Source of the DNA: Streptomyces yangpuensis | GTDB lineage: Bacteria; Actinomycetota; Actinomycetes; Streptomycetales; Streptomycetaceae | DNA length: 64,000 nucleotides | Assembly (NCBI RefSeq): GCF_001005295.1 | Contig: NZ_LBMK01000001.1 | Location: 1,043,759-1,107,758 of the forward strand | Direction of reading: 5' to 3' | In this document: positions 29,733 to 40,053 of the stretch, one piece after another | Layout: every line of letters begins with the position of its first letter | How positions within the stretch are numbered: position 1 is the first letter of the stretch | Position numbers and translations under genes: made by a program | Notes under the pieces: generated by a model | What the model was told of the DNA's origin: nothing | What the model saw: only the letters and a program-made list of their open reading frames with translations | Database searches by the model: none

Positions 29733-30068
29733 GTGGCAAGTGGCAACGCGATCCGTGGTAGCCGGGTCGGAGCGGGGCCGATGGGTGAGGCAGAGCGTGG
29801 CGAGTCCGCGCCCCGCCTGCGCATCTCCTTCTGGTGCTCGAACGGGCACGAGACGCAGCCGAGCTTCGCCAGCGACGCGCAGGTGCCGGACACCTGGGAC
29901 TGCCCGCGCTGCGGGTTCCCGGCCGGCCAGGACCGGGACAACCCGCCCGCCCCGCCGCGCACCGAGCCGTACAAGACGCACCTGGCGTACGTGCGTGAAC
30001 GGCGCTCGGACGCCGACGGCGAGGCGATCCTCGCCGAGGCGCTCGCCAAGCTCCGGGGCGAGATCTGA
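29733..30068 (+). CDS. rbpA: RNA polymerase-binding protein RbpA
   Basis: 111 aa, actinobacteria-specific. Binds the principal sigma factor and RNA polymerase and stabilises the open complex. The zinc core shows SFWCSNGHE (Cys35, His39) and CPRCG (Cys57, Cys60); the basic linker and C-terminal sigma-interaction helix (GEAILAEALAKLRGE) are intact. GTG at 29733 after AGGGAG. A TAGACT hexamer at 29664-29669 is the best -10 candidate, its -35 weak; I did not find a clean sigma-R site (GGAAT-N18-GTT) at correct spacing. Confidence 0.96.
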   Translation: MASGNAIRGSRVGAGPMGEAERGESAPRLRISFWCSNGHETQPSFASDAQVPDTWDCPRCGFPAGQDRDNPPAPPRTEPYKTHLAYVRERRSDADGEAILAEALAKLRGEI

Positions 30069-30090
30069 CCCCGCCCGGTGAATATGACGT

Positions 30091-30133
30091 GAGGCCCGGC
30101 CCCGCAGGAATCTCTCCTGCGGGGCCGGGCCTC
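30091..30133 (+). terminator. rbpA terminator
   Basis: A perfect 19-bp stem (30091-30109 with 30115-30133), 5-base loop, followed by TTTGTGT. It is the strongest hairpin in the window. Confidence 0.9.
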
Positions 30134-30209
30134 TTTGTGTGCGTTGCGCCGCTTGTGATCCCTTAAGTTGGTGAACGGCGGGGCACGACAGGACGGAAGA
30201 AACGGGTTG

Positions 30210-31874
30210 ATGTCCGAGATGAACACAGAGAGCAGGGCGAAGCTCAACCGGACGCCGCAGTGGCTGGCACTCGGCAAGCACCGGGAGGAGTTCGGGCACA
30301 CGCACCTGCGGCAGCTGTTCGAGGAGAACCCCGGCCGCGGCGCCGGCTACACCCTGCAGGTCGGGGACCTGCACATCGACTACTCCAAGCACCTCGTCAC
30401 CGACGAGACGCTGGAGCTGCTGCGCGAACTGGCGGCGGCGACGGGCGTGGCCGAGCTGCGCGAGGCCATGTTCCGCGGCGAGAAGATCAACACGACCGAG
30501 GACCGGGCGGTCCTGCACACCGCGCTGCGGGCACCTGCGGACACCGTCGTCGAGGTGGACGGCGAGGACGTCGTCCCCGGCGTACACGCGGTCCTGGACA
30601 AGATGGCCGCCTTCTCCGAGCAGATCCGGTCGGGTAAGTGGACCGGCTTCACCGGCAAGCGCATCAAGAACGTCGTCAACATCGGCATCGGCGGCTCCGA
30701 CCTTGGTCCCGCGATGGCCTACGAGGCCCTGCGCGCCTTCGCCGACCGCGACCTGACCGTGCGTTTCGTGTCCAACGTCGACGGCGCGGACCTGCACGAG
30801 GCCGTGCGCGATCTGGACCCCTCCGAGACGCTGTTCATCATCGCCTCCAAGACCTTCACCACCATCGAGACCATCACCAACGCCACGTCGGCGCGGGGCT
30901 GGCTGCTCGCGGGACTGGGCGGCGACCAGGCCGCCGTGGCACGGCACTTCGTCGCGCTGTCGACCAACGCCGAGAAGGTCACCGAGTTCGGCATCGATCC
31001 GGCCAACATGTTCGGGTTCTGGGACTGGGTCGGCGGGCGCTACTCCTTCGACTCCGCCATCGGCCTCTCCCTGATGATCGCGATCGGCCCGGCCGCCTTC
31101 CGCGACCTGCTGGCCGGCTTCCACCTGATGGACCAGCACTTCCGCACGGCGCCCGCCGAGGAGAACGCCCCGCTCCTGATGGGCCTGTTGGGCATCTGGT
31201 ACGGCGCCTTCTTCGACGCGCAGTCGCACGCGGTGCTCCCGTACAGCCACTACCTCTCGCGCTTCACCGCGTACCTGCAGCAGCTGGACATGGAGTCCAA
31301 CGGCAAGTCCGTGGACCGTGACGGCAATCCGGTGGAGTGGCAGACCGGCCCGGTGGTCTGGGGCACGCCCGGCACCAACGGCCAGCACGCCTACTACCAG
31401 CTGATCCACCAGGGGACGAAGGTGATCCCCGCGGACTTCATCGGCTTCGCGAACCCGGTGGCCGAGCTGGAAGCGGCCCCGGCCGCCCAGCACGACCTGC
31501 TGATGGCCAACTTCTTCGCGCAGACCCAGGCCCTGGCCTTCGGCAAGACGGCCGACGAGGTCCGCGCGGAGGGGGCGCCGGAGTCGCTCGTCCCGCACAA
31601 GACCTTCCACGGCAACCACCCGACGACCACCATCCTGGCCACGGAACTCACCCCCGGCGTGCTGGGCCAGCTGATCGCGCTGTACGAGCACAAGGTGTTC
31701 GTCCAGGGCGCCGTGTGGAACATCGACTCCTTCGACCAGTGGGGCGTCGAGCTCGGCAAGGTACTCGCCAAGCGCGTCGAGCCCGCACTGACCGAGGGCG
31801 CGGACGTGCCCGGACTGGACGCCTCGACGAAGGCCCTGGTCGACACCTACCGCAAGCTGCGCGGCCGCAGCTGA
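30210..31874 (+). CDS. pgi: Glucose-6-phosphate isomerase
   Basis: 554 aa. Interconverts glucose-6-P and fructose-6-P. Hallmarks: [92 protein letters not shown], and a C-terminal [14 protein letters not shown] with the catalytic Lys/Gln region. ATG at 30210 (MSEMNTESR) has a weak GGAAGAAA upstream; 30219 is an alternative. It converges on pgl. Links the glycolytic genes on its left to the pentose phosphate genes on its right. Confidence 0.97.
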   Translation: MSEMNTESRAKLNRTPQWLALGKHREEFGHTHLRQLFEENPGRGAGYTLQVGDLHIDYSKHLVTDETLELLRELAAATGVAELREAMFRGEKINTTEDRAVLHTALRAPADTVVEVDGEDVVPGVHAVLDKMAAFSEQIRSGKWTGFTGKRIKNVVNIGIGGSDLGPAMAYEALRAFADRDLTVRFVSNVDGADLHEAVRDLDPSETLFIIASKTFTTIETITNATSARGWLLAGLGGDQAAVARHFVALSTNAEKVTEFGIDPANMFGFWDWVGGRYSFDSAIGLSLMIAIGPAAFRDLLAGFHLMDQHFRTAPAEENAPLLMGLLGIWYGAFFDAQSHAVLPYSHYLSRFTAYLQQLDMESNGKSVDRDGNPVEWQTGPVVWGTPGTNGQHAYYQLIHQGTKVIPADFIGFANPVAELEAAPAAQHDLLMANFFAQTQALAFGKTADEVRAEGAPESLVPHKTFHGNHPTTTILATELTPGVLGQLIALYEHKVFVQGAVWNIDSFDQWGVELGKVLAKRVEPALTEGADVPGLDASTKALVDTYRKLRGRS

Positions 31875-31882
31875 CGCACGCG

Positions 31883-31914
31883 CGAAGGGCCCGCTCTCCC
31901 GAGCGGGCCCTTCG
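31883..31914. terminator. Bidirectional terminator between pgi and pgl
   Basis: CGAAGGGCCCGCTC (31883-31896) pairs perfectly with GAGCGGGCCCTTCG (31901-31914), TCCC loop. Confidence 0.85.
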
Positions 31915-31938
31915 TGTCGGCCGGTGTCGGGCGGACCG

Positions 31939-32727
31939 TCAGGAGGAGACCGGGGGATACATCCCGGACGGCAGCCTGGCCGCCGCCGCGCGGTCCAGCA
32001 GCCACAGGGTGCGCGAGCGCCCGTACGCCTCCGCGGCCGGTGCCTGCACCCCGCCGGCTCCGCCGAGGGCGATGGAGACCGCTCCGGCCTTGTCCTCGCC
32101 GGCCGCCAGCAGCCAGACCTCGCGGGCCGCCCGGATGGCCGGGAGGGTCAGCGAGATCCGGGTGGGCGGGGGCTTCGGGGCGCCGTGCACGCCGACCACC
32201 GTGCGGTCGGTCTCCCGGGCCGCCGGGTGCTCGGGGAAGAGCGAGGCCACGTGCGTGTCCGGGCCGACGCCCAGCATCAGCACGTCGAAGGTGGGCACCG
32301 GACCGTGGTCCTCCGGCCCGGCCGCCCGCGCCAGCTCGGCCGCGTAGGCGGCGGCCGCCGCGTCCACGTCCGCGCCGTACGGGCCGTCCGAGGCCGGCAT
32401 GGCGTGCACGCGGGCGGGGTCGACCGGGACGGAGTCCAGGAGGGCCTCCCGGGCCTGGGTGTGATTGCGCTCGGGGTCGTCGGCGGGCACGTACCGCTCG
32501 TCGCCCCACCACAGGTCCAGCCGGTGCCAGTCGATCGCGTCGCGGGCCGGGGCGGTGGCCAGTGCGGCGAGGAGACCGTTGCCGTTGCGTCCGCCCGTGA
32601 GGACCACGGACGCGCTGCCGCGGGCCGTCTGGGCGTCCACGATCTTCGTGATGAGCCGGGCCGCGGTGGCCTGGGCCATCAGTTCCTTGTCCCGGTGGAC
32701 GACGACCTGAGGAGTCGTCATACCCAT
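31939..32727 (-). CDS. pgl: 6-phosphogluconolactonase
   Basis: 262 aa. Hydrolyses 6-phosphogluconolactone, the second oxidative pentose phosphate step. Motifs: VVLTGGRNGNGLLAAL, DLWWGDERYVPADDPERNHTQAREALL, LMLGVGPDTHVASLFPEHPA, and SLTLPAIRAAREVWLLAAGEDKAGAV. ATG at 32727 (MGMTTPQVV) with AAGG upstream; the second Met at 32721 is also plausible. Last gene of tkt-tal-zwf-opcA-pgl but separated from opcA by 231 bp of palindromic repeat, so its supply from the operon may be lower. Confidence 0.95.
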   Translation of the reverse strand: MGMTTPQVVVHRDKELMAQATAARLITKIVDAQTARGSASVVLTGGRNGNGLLAALATAPARDAIDWHRLDLWWGDERYVPADDPERNHTQAREALLDSVPVDPARVHAMPASDGPYGADVDAAAAAYAAELARAAGPEDHGPVPTFDVLMLGVGPDTHVASLFPEHPAARETDRTVVGVHGAPKPPPTRISLTLPAIRAAREVWLLAAGEDKAGAVSIALGGAGGVQAPAAEAYGRSRTLWLLDRAAAARLPSGMYPPVSS

Positions 32728-32766
32728 GTGCTGCCGCCTTCGTGGGTTCTGGGGTGATGTACGGTC

Positions 32767-32952
32767 GCCGCTGCGCGGAGCCCTTCCCCCACCCCGCCCG
32801 TTCCCGAAACCGGGGCTCCGCCCCGGACCCCGGTCCTCAAACGCCGGACGGGCTGGAAGATCCAGCCTCGCCGGCGTTTGAGGCGCGGGGTCTGGGGCGG
32901 AGCCCCAGGAAACGGAGAAAGGGCGGGGCGGGGAGCGGCTCCGCGCAGCGGT
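32767..32952. repeat. Large palindromic intergenic repeat, copy B (full element)
   Basis: The inner inverted repeat 32812-32906 has about 45-bp arms: GGGGCTCCGCCCC, GACCCCG, CCTCAAACGCCGG and GCTGGA pair with the mirror on the other side. Outer arms CCGCTGCGCGGAGC / GCTCCGCGCAGCGG flank it. Copy A at 17546-17620 matches one arm. Elements with CCTCAAACGCCGG cores are widespread in Streptomyces intergenic regions. This one sits between opcA and pgl. Confidence 0.85.
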
Positions 32953-32958
32953 TCCCGG

Positions 32959-33987
32959 CTACTTGGCCGTCGCCTTCTTCGCAGGCTTGGCGGCCGGCTT
33001 GGCCGCCGGCTTCCCGGCCGGAGCCCCCTCCGCCGGAGCCTCGGCCTCGGGCTTCGGCGAGGGCGCCGCCAGCTGGGACACTCCGTACTTCAGCGAGGCC
33101 TCGTACGTGTTGTCCGGGTCCAGCCGGCGCAGCTCCTCCGCCAGGAGCTCGGCCGTGTCGCGGCGCTTGAGCGCCACGTTCCGGTCGGGCTGTCCCGGCA
33201 TGCACAGCGTGGCCAGTCCGCCGTCCGCCCGGTTCAGGACGATGTCGCCGTCCTTGGTCGCCAGGCGTACGGCCGTCAGGCCCGGCCCCGCCGACAGCGT
33301 GCGGCGGACGGGGACCTGGAGCCGGTCCGCCAGCCACATGGCCAGCAGTTCACAGCTCGGGTTGTCGCCCTCGCCCTCCACGGTCGCCGAGACGACCGTC
33401 AGGGCCTGCTGGTCCAGTGCCGCGGCCAGCATGGAGCGCCACGGGGTGATCCGGGTCCACGACAGATCCGTGTCCCCGGGCGCGTACGCCCCGGCCCGGG
33501 AGCCGAGCGTCCCGACCGGGTCCTCGCAGGAGTACGTGTCCGTGATGCGGCGCTGCCCGAGCGCACCCAGCGGATCGCCCGCCAGGTCCGTGGGAGCACC
33601 GTCCGGCCACCAGACGACCACAGGCGCATCCGGAAGGAGCAGCGGGAGAACCACCGACTGGGCGTGGTCGACCAGTTCGCCGTGAAGGCGCAGCACGACC
33701 GTCTCGCCGCTGCCCGCGTCCGCCCCGACGCGGACTTCCGCGTCGAGCCGGGCGTCACGGCGGCTGCGGGGCGAGCGGCTGGCCCGCTTGATGACGACGA
33801 CGATCCGCGAGGGGTGTTCGTGGGACGCGTCGTTCGCCGACTTGAGCGCGTCGTACGCGTTCTCCTCGTCGGTCACGATCACCAGCGTGAGGACCATGCC
33901 GACGGCCGGCGTGCCGATGTCCCGGCGTGCCTGCACCATCGCGGCGTTGATCTTGCTGGAGTTGGTCTCCGTGAGGTCGATCTTCAT
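32959..33987 (-). CDS. opcA: Glucose-6-phosphate dehydrogenase assembly protein OpcA
   Basis: 342 aa. OpcA is an actinobacterial/cyanobacterial partner that redox-regulates and assembles Zwf. Conserved start MKIDLTETNSSKINAAMVQARR, DAPVVVWWPDGAP, DLSWTRITPWRSMLAAALD, and SCELLAMWLADRL. The ATG overlaps the zwf stop by 4 bases, indicating translational coupling with its target. The last ~40 residues are Ala/Pro/Lys-rich (AGKPAAKPAAKPAKKATAK), a tail similar to that of UvrA. No Cys motif typical of the cyanobacterial redox switch was apparent. Confidence 0.95.
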   Translation of the reverse strand: MKIDLTETNSSKINAAMVQARRDIGTPAVGMVLTLVIVTDEENAYDALKSANDASHEHPSRIVVVIKRASRSPRSRRDARLDAEVRVGADAGSGETVVLRLHGELVDHAQSVVLPLLLPDAPVVVWWPDGAPTDLAGDPLGALGQRRITDTYSCEDPVGTLGSRAGAYAPGDTDLSWTRITPWRSMLAAALDQQALTVVSATVEGEGDNPSCELLAMWLADRLQVPVRRTLSAGPGLTAVRLATKDGDIVLNRADGGLATLCMPGQPDRNVALKRRDTAELLAEELRRLDPDNTYEASLKYGVSQLAAPSPKPEAEAPAEGAPAGKPAAKPAAKPAKKATAK

Positions 33988-35510
33988 GGCCGGCGCCAGC
34001 TCCGTCCGTCTCGTGCGAGCATCTCGTCCGCCTCGACCGGCCCCCAGGTGCCCGCCGGGTACTGCGCGGGCTTGCCGTGCTTGTCCCAGTACTCCTCGAT
34101 CGGGTCGAGGATGTTCCAGGACAGTTCGACCTCCTGGTGGCGCGGGAAGAGGTTCGCGTCGCCGAGGAGCACGTCGAGGATGAGCCGCTCGTACGCCTCG
34201 GGGCTCGACTCAGTGAAGGACTCGCCGTAGGCGAAGTCCATCGTGACGTCCCGGACCTCCATGGAGGTGCCCGGAACCTTGGACCCGAAGCGGACGGTCA
34301 CGCCCTCGTCCGGCTGGACCCGGATGACCAGGGCGTTCTGCCCGAGCTCCTCGGTCGCGCCCGACTCGAAGGGCAGGTACGGGGCCCGCTTGAAGACCAC
34401 GGCGATCTCGGTGACCCGGCGGCCCAGGCGCTTGCCCGTCCGCAGGTAGAAGGGGACGCCCGCCCAGCGGCGGTTGTTGATCTCCAGGCGGATGGCCGCG
34501 TAGGTGTCGGTCTTCGACTTGGGGTCGATGCCGTCCTCTTCGAGGTACCCGACGACCTTCTCGCCGCCCTGCCACGCCGCCGCGTACTGGCCGCGCACGG
34601 TGTGCTTGCCCAGGTCCTCCGGCAGCTGCACCGCCGTCAGCACCTTGAGCTTCTCCGCCACCAGCGCCTTGGGGTGGAAGGAGCCGGGCTCCTCCATCGC
34701 GGTCAGCGCGAGCAGCTGGAGCAGGTGGTTCTGGATGACGTCACGGGCCGCGCCGATGCCGTCGTAGTAGCCCGCCCGGCCGCCGATGCCGATGTCCTCG
34801 GCCATGGTGATCTGCACGTGGTCGACATAGGACCGGTTCCAGATCGGCTCGAACATCGTGTTGGCGAAGCGGAGCGCCAGGATGTTCTGGACGGTCTCCT
34901 TGCCGAGGTAGTGGTCGATCCGGAAGACCTCGTCACGCGGGAAGACCTCGTGGACGACCTTGTTGAGCTCCTCGGCGCTCTTCAGGTCGTGGCCGAAGGG
35001 CTTCTCGATGACGGCGCGCCGCCAGGAGCCCTCCTTCTGTGCCAGACCGTGGTCCTTGAGCTGCTGGACCACCTTGGGGAAGAACTTCGGGGGCACGGAC
35101 AGGTAGAAGGCGAAGTTGCCCCCCGTGCCCTGCGCCTTGTCGAGCTCGTCGATCGTCGCCTTGAGCGTCTCGAAGGCGGCGTCGTCGTCGAAGTCGCCCT
35201 GGACGAACCGGCAGCCCTGGACGAGCTGCTGCCAGACCTCCTCACGGAAGGGGGTGCGCGAGTGCTCCTTGACCGCCTCGTACACCTCCTGGGCGAAGTC
35301 CTCGTGCTCCCACTCCCGGCGGGCGAAGCCGATGAGGGAGAAGCCCGGCGGCAGCAGGCCGCGGTTGGCCAGGTCGTAGACGGCAGGCATCAGCTTCTTG
35401 CGCGACAGGTCACCCGTAACGCCGAAAATGACCAGGCCGGACGGCCCCGCGATGCGCGGGAGCCGCCGGTCCTGTGCGTCACGAAGCGGGTTCGCTCCGT
35501 TTACAGACAA
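33984..35510 (-). CDS. zwf: Glucose-6-phosphate 1-dehydrogenase
   Basis: 508 aa. Oxidises glucose-6-P, producing NADPH. Nucleotide-binding IFGVTGDLSRKKLMPA, active-site RIDHYLGKETVQNILALRFAN, EKPFGHD, and the C-terminal FAYGESF...PEAYERLILDVLLGDANLFPRHQEVE. Starts with a TTG at 35510, supported by GGAGG 10 bases upstream inside the end of tal; the next in-frame candidates lie inside the conserved region. 5 bp gap from tal, 4-base overlap with opcA. Confidence 0.97.
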   Translation of the reverse strand: MSVNGANPLRDAQDRRLPRIAGPSGLVIFGVTGDLSRKKLMPAVYDLANRGLLPPGFSLIGFARREWEHEDFAQEVYEAVKEHSRTPFREEVWQQLVQGCRFVQGDFDDDAAFETLKATIDELDKAQGTGGNFAFYLSVPPKFFPKVVQQLKDHGLAQKEGSWRRAVIEKPFGHDLKSAEELNKVVHEVFPRDEVFRIDHYLGKETVQNILALRFANTMFEPIWNRSYVDHVQITMAEDIGIGGRAGYYDGIGAARDVIQNHLLQLLALTAMEEPGSFHPKALVAEKLKVLTAVQLPEDLGKHTVRGQYAAAWQGGEKVVGYLEEDGIDPKSKTDTYAAIRLEINNRRWAGVPFYLRTGKRLGRRVTEIAVVFKRAPYLPFESGATEELGQNALVIRVQPDEGVTVRFGSKVPGTSMEVRDVTMDFAYGESFTESSPEAYERLILDVLLGDANLFPRHQEVELSWNILDPIEEYWDKHGKPAQYPAGTWGPVEADEMLARDGRSWRRP

Positions 35511-35515
35511 GGTGT

Positions 35516-36634
35516 TCAGGCCTCCGTGGGGGCGAGGCGCTGGAGCTCCGCCTCGGTCGACTTCAGCAGGTCGTTCCAGGACGCCTCGAACTTCTCGACG
35601 CCCTCGTCTTCCAGCAGCTGAACGACATCGTCGTACGAGATGCCCAGCTTCGCGACCGCGTCGAGCTCGGCGCGGGCCTGCTCGTAGGTGCCGCGCACGG
35701 TGTCACCCGTGATCGAACCGTGGTCCGCGGTGGCCTCCAGGGTGGCCTCCGGCATGGTGTTCACCGTGTTCGGGGCGACCAGGTCGTCCACGTACAGGGT
35801 GTCCTTGTACGCCGGGTCCTTGACGCCCGTCGAGGCCCACAGCGCACGCTGCTTGTTGGCTCCGGCGCGCTCCAGGGCGTTCCAGCGGTCCGAGGAGAAG
35901 ACCTCCTCGTAGGCCTCGTAGGCCAGACGGGCGTTGGCGAGCGCCGCCTTGCCCTTGAGGGCCTTCGCCTCGTCGGTGCCGACGGCGTCCAGGCGCTTGT
36001 CGATCTCGCTGTCCACGCGGGACACGAAGAAGGAGGCGACCGAGTGGATCAGGGAGAGGTCCAGGCCGGCGGCCTTGGCCTTCTCCAGACCCGCCAGGTA
36101 CGCGTCCATGACCTCGCGGTAGCGCTCCAGCGAGAAGATCAGCGTGACGTTGACGCTGATGCCCTTGCCGATGACCTCGGTGATCGCCGGCAGGCCGGCC
36201 TTCGTCGCCGGGATCTTGATGAGCGTGTTCGGCCGGTCCACCAGCCAGGCGAGCTGCTTGGCCTCGGCGATCGTCGCCGCGGTCCGGTGGGCCAGACGGG
36301 GGTCGACCTCGATGGACACGCGGCCGTCCTGGCCGTCGGTGCGGTCGTAGACCGGGCGCAGGATGTCGGCGGCGTCCCTGACGTCCGCCGTCGTGATCAT
36401 GCGCAGGGCCTCGTCCACGGTGACCTTGCGGGTCGCGAGGTCGGTGAGCTGCTGCTCGTAGCCCTCGCCGCCGCTGATCGCCTTCTGGAAGATCGCCGGG
36501 TTGGTGGTGACACCGACCACGTGCGACTGGTCGATGAGCTCGGCCAGGTTGCCGGACGTGATGCGCTTGCGGGACAGGTCGTCCAGCCAGATCGCCACGC
36601 CTTCGTCGGAGAGGCGCTTGAGTGCGTCTGTCAT
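35516..36634 (-). CDS. tal: Transaldolase
   Basis: 372 aa. Transfers a dihydroxyacetone unit between sugar phosphates. [14 protein letters not shown] with the catalytic Asp/Asn region, [16 protein letters not shown] carrying the Schiff-base Lys, [19 protein letters not shown], and [17 protein letters not shown]. This is the ~370-aa actinobacterial type. ATG at 36634 with AGGAGA 10 bases upstream; the frame extends further but without homology. 34 bp after tkt. Confidence 0.97.
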   Translation of the reverse strand: MTDALKRLSDEGVAIWLDDLSRKRITSGNLAELIDQSHVVGVTTNPAIFQKAISGGEGYEQQLTDLATRKVTVDEALRMITTADVRDAADILRPVYDRTDGQDGRVSIEVDPRLAHRTAATIAEAKQLAWLVDRPNTLIKIPATKAGLPAITEVIGKGISVNVTLIFSLERYREVMDAYLAGLEKAKAAGLDLSLIHSVASFFVSRVDSEIDKRLDAVGTDEAKALKGKAALANARLAYEAYEEVFSSDRWNALERAGANKQRALWASTGVKDPAYKDTLYVDDLVAPNTVNTMPEATLEATADHGSITGDTVRGTYEQARAELDAVAKLGISYDDVVQLLEDEGVEKFEASWNDLLKSTEAELQRLAPTEA

Positions 36635-36668
36635 GGGATTTGCATCTCCTACTGGTGTAGTACGGGCG

Positions 36669-38756
36669 TCAGCGCGCGGCGGCGGCGAGGGAGTCGCGGG
36701 CGGCGGCGGCGACGGCCTCCGGCGTGAACCCGAACTCGCGGAACAGCACCTTCGCGTCGGCCGAGGCACCGAAGTGCTCCAGCGACACGATCCGGCCCGC
36801 GTCGCCGACGTAGCGGTGCCAGGTCAGGCCGATGCCCGCCTCGACCGCGACCCGGGCCTTGACGGAGGGCGGCAGGACGCTGTCCTTGTACGCCTGGTCC
36901 TGCTCCTCGAACCACTCGACGGACGGCATCGAGACCACACGGGTCGGGATGCCGGCGGCCTGCAGCTGCTCGCGGGCCTCGACGGCCACGTGGACCTCGG
37001 AACCGGTGCCGATGAGGACGACCTGGGCGTCGCCGCCTTCGGCCTCGAAGCGCACGTAGCCACCCTTGACGGTGTTCTCGTCGGCCTCGTAGGTCGGCAC
37101 GCCCTGGCGGGTGAGGGCCAGGCCGTGCGGGGTGCCCTTGCCGAACACCTTGGTGTGGCGCTTGAGGATCTCGCGCCAGGCGATCGCGGTCTCGTTCGCG
37201 TCGGCCGGACGGACGACGGTCAGGCCCGGGATGGCGCGCAGCGAGGCCAGGTGCTCGACCGGCTGGTGGGTCGGACCGTCCTCGCCCAGGCCGATGGAGT
37301 CGTGCGTCCACACGTAGGTCACCGGCAGGTGCATCAGGGCGGACAGGCGCACGGCGTTGCGCATGTAGTCGGAGAACACCAGGAAGGTGCCGCCGTAGAT
37401 ACGGGTGTGGCCGTGCAGCGCGATGCCGTTCATGGCCGCGGCCATGGCGTGCTCGCGGATGCCGAAGTGGATGGTGCGGCCGTACGGGTCGGCCTCCGGC
37501 AGCGGGTTGCCCACCGGCAGGAACGAGGAGTCCTTGTCGATGGTGGTGTTGTTGGAGCCGGCCAGGTCGGCCGAGCCGCCCCACAGCTCCGGGATGACCG
37601 CGCCGAGCGCCTGCAGGACCTTGCCGGAGGCGGCGCGGGTGGCGACGGCCTTGCCGGCCTCGAAGACGGGGAGCTTGTCCTCCCAGCCGGCGGGCAGCTC
37701 GTTCGCGTTGATGCGGTCGAACTCGGCGGCGCGCTCCGGGTTGGCGGTGCGCCAGGCGGAGAAGTCCTTCTCCCAGGCGGCCTTGGCCTCGCGGCCCCGG
37801 TCCAGCGCCTTGCGGGTGTGGGCGATGACCTCGTCGGCGACCTCGAAGGTCTGCTCCGGGTCGAAGCCGAGCACGCGCTTGGTGGCCGCGACCTCGTCGT
37901 CGCCGAGCGCCGAGCCGTGGGCGGCCTCGGTGTTCTGGGCGTGCGGGGCGGGCCAGGCGATGATCGAGCGGGCCGCGATGAAGGAGGGGCGGTCCGTGAC
38001 GGCCTTCGCGGCCTGGAGCGCGGCGAACAGCGCCTTCGGGTCGAGGTCGCCGTTCTCCTGCTGCTCGACGCGCTGGACGTGCCAGCCGTACGCCTCGTAG
38101 CGCTTCATGGTGTCCTCGGAGACGGCCGTCTCCGTGTCACCCTCGATGGAGATGTGGTTGTCGTCCCACAGCAGGACGAGGTTGCCCAGCTTCTGGTGGC
38201 CGGCCAGTGCGGACGCCTCGTGGGAGATGCCCTCCTGGAGACAGCCGTCGCCCGCGACCGCGTAGACCATGTGGTCGAACGGGGAGGTGCCGGGGGCGGC
38301 CTGCGGGTCGAAGAGACCGCGCTCGTAGCGGGCGGCCATGGCCATGCCCACCGCGTTGGCGACACCCTGGCCGAGCGGGCCGGTGGTGGTCTCGACGCCG
38401 GCCGTGTGGCCGTACTCCGGGTGGCCGGGGGTCTTGGAGCCCCAGGTGCGGAAGGACTTCAGGTCGTCCAGTTCGAGCCCGAACCCGCCCAGGTACAGCT
38501 GGGTGTAGAGGGTCAGGGACGAGTGCCCCGCGGAGAGCACGAAACGGTCGCGGCCCACCCACTCGGGGTCCGCCGGGTCGTGCCGCATCACCTTCTGGAA
38601 GAGGGTGTACGCGGCGGGGGCGAGGCTCATCGCCGTCCCGGGGTGGCCGTTTCCGACCTTCTGGACCGCGTCAGCGGCCAGGATGCGGGCGGTGTCGACG
38701 GCCCGCTGGTCCAGTTCGGTCCACTCGAGCTCTGTGGTGGTCGGCTTGGTGCTCAC
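36669..38756 (-). CDS. tkt: Transketolase
   Basis: 695 aa. Thiamine diphosphate enzyme moving two-carbon units. [13 protein letters not shown], the TPP motif [58 protein letters not shown] (catalytic Glu), [24 protein letters not shown], and a C-terminal domain. GTG start at 38756 ([12 protein letters not shown]) with AGGAG about 12 bases upstream. First gene of the leftward pentose phosphate operon, divergent from ctaB. Confidence 0.97.
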   Translation of the reverse strand: MSTKPTTTELEWTELDQRAVDTARILAADAVQKVGNGHPGTAMSLAPAAYTLFQKVMRHDPADPEWVGRDRFVLSAGHSSLTLYTQLYLGGFGLELDDLKSFRTWGSKTPGHPEYGHTAGVETTTGPLGQGVANAVGMAMAARYERGLFDPQAAPGTSPFDHMVYAVAGDGCLQEGISHEASALAGHQKLGNLVLLWDDNHISIEGDTETAVSEDTMKRYEAYGWHVQRVEQQENGDLDPKALFAALQAAKAVTDRPSFIAARSIIAWPAPHAQNTEAAHGSALGDDEVAATKRVLGFDPEQTFEVADEVIAHTRKALDRGREAKAAWEKDFSAWRTANPERAAEFDRINANELPAGWEDKLPVFEAGKAVATRAASGKVLQALGAVIPELWGGSADLAGSNNTTIDKDSSFLPVGNPLPEADPYGRTIHFGIREHAMAAAMNGIALHGHTRIYGGTFLVFSDYMRNAVRLSALMHLPVTYVWTHDSIGLGEDGPTHQPVEHLASLRAIPGLTVVRPADANETAIAWREILKRHTKVFGKGTPHGLALTRQGVPTYEADENTVKGGYVRFEAEGGDAQVVLIGTGSEVHVAVEAREQLQAAGIPTRVVSMPSVEWFEEQDQAYKDSVLPPSVKARVAVEAGIGLTWHRYVGDAGRIVSLEHFGASADAKVLFREFGFTPEAVAAAARDSLAAAAR

Positions 38757-39087
38757 CGTGGGTCAGGGCTCCTCTCCACATGTTTGTATCCCGGTGACGA
38801 ACGGTGCACCGGCGGTTCCGAGCCTACCCCCGCAACGGCGTGCAGCTATTCGAGTGCAGGCGGTCCGTCACCGCGCCGCCGGCATGCGTTCACCCGGCCA
38901 CGGGGACGCGGCGGGTGTCGTCCCCCGTATGTATGCACGGTCCGATCGGCTCAACACGAGGCGACCCCGGCGCGGGGCGACGTCAGCGCAACGTCTACAG
39001 TGGCGTGGTACGCGCAAGCCCCAACCCGGCCTCCACACAGTGAACGGCCGGAGTCGGAGCTTGCTGGATTCTCTCTCAGGGGTGTGC
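38757..39087. other. Intergenic region between tkt and ctaB
   Basis: 331 bp divergent promoter region. Reading left, TAGGCT near 38825 is a possible tkt -10; reading right, TACAGT at 38996-39001 is a possible ctaB -10. Neither has a convincing -35. No gene or clear operator palindrome seen. Confidence 0.5.
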
Positions 39088-40029
39088 GTGACGGCCGTCG
39101 AATCCCGTCCAGCGGGGGTGCTCGGGACGAGCCCCGGTCACCGGCCGTTCGGGACCCGCGTCATGGCTTTCGTGGCATTGACCAAGCCGCGGATCATCGA
39201 ACTTCTGCTGATCACCACAGTGCCGGTGATGTTCCTCGCGGAGCAGGGCGTGCCGTCGCTGTGGCTGGTCCTGGTGACCTGCGTCGGCGGTTATCTGTCC
39301 GCGGGCGGCGCCAACGCGCTGAACATGTACATCGACCGCGACATCGACGCGCTGATGGACCGGACCTCCCAGCGCCCGCTGGTGACCGGCATGGTCAGCC
39401 CGCGGGAGTGCCTGGTCTTCGGCATCACGCTCGGCGTGGTCTCCACACTGTTCTTCGGCCTGCTCGTCAACTGGCTGTCGGCCGCGCTCTCGCTCGGTGC
39501 GCTCCTCTTCTACGTCGTCGTCTACACGATGCTGTTGAAGCGGCGCACGACCCAGAACATCGTCTGGGGCGGCATCGCCGGCTGCCTGCCGGTCCTCATC
39601 GGCTGGTCCGCGGTCCGCAACGAGGTCTCCTGGGCCGCCGTCATCCTCTTCCTCGTCATCTTCTTCTGGACGCCGCCGCACTACTGGCCGCTGTCGATGA
39701 AGGTGGCCGACGACTACGCGCGCGTCGGTGTGCCGATGCTCCCCGTCGTCGCGGGCAACAAGGTCGTGGCGCGCCAGATCGTCCTCTACAGCTGGGTCAT
39801 GGTCGGCGTCTCGCTGCTGCTGACCCCGCTGGGGTACACCGGCTGGTTCTACACCTCGGTCGCGCTGCTGGCCGGCGGCTGGTGGCTGTGGGAGGCGCAC
39901 GCGCTGCACGCGCGGGCCAAGGCGGGTGTGACCGGCGCGAAGCTCAAGGAGATGCGCCTGTTCCACTGGTCGATCACCTATGTGTCGCTGCTGTTCGTGG
40001 CGGTGGCCGTGGATCCCTTCCTCCGTTGA
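39088..40029 (+). CDS. ctaB: Protoheme IX farnesyltransferase (haem O synthase)
   Basis: 313 aa. Attaches a farnesyl group to haem b giving haem O, the precursor of haem A for cytochrome aa3. UbiA-fold polytopic membrane protein, about nine helices. First Asp-rich motif [15 protein letters not shown], second motif around [13 protein letters not shown], plus [17 protein letters not shown] and [13 protein letters not shown]. The GTG at 39088 has AGGGG 5 bases upstream; GTG at 39082 is also in frame. The partner ctaA is 1.7 kb away, transcribed oppositely. Confidence 0.96.
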   Translation: MTAVESRPAGVLGTSPGHRPFGTRVMAFVALTKPRIIELLLITTVPVMFLAEQGVPSLWLVLVTCVGGYLSAGGANALNMYIDRDIDALMDRTSQRPLVTGMVSPRECLVFGITLGVVSTLFFGLLVNWLSAALSLGALLFYVVVYTMLLKRRTTQNIVWGGIAGCLPVLIGWSAVRNEVSWAAVILFLVIFFWTPPHYWPLSMKVADDYARVGVPMLPVVAGNKVVARQIVLYSWVMVGVSLLLTPLGYTGWFYTSVALLAGGWWLWEAHALHARAKAGVTGAKLKEMRLFHWSITYVSLLFVAVAVDPFLR

Positions 40030-40053
40030 TTACTCGCCGGTAGCATGGCTTCC

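Noticed and set aside
36501..40043. 1180-codon plus frame under tkt and tal
   Set aside because: Antisense shadow that runs into ctaB out of frame.
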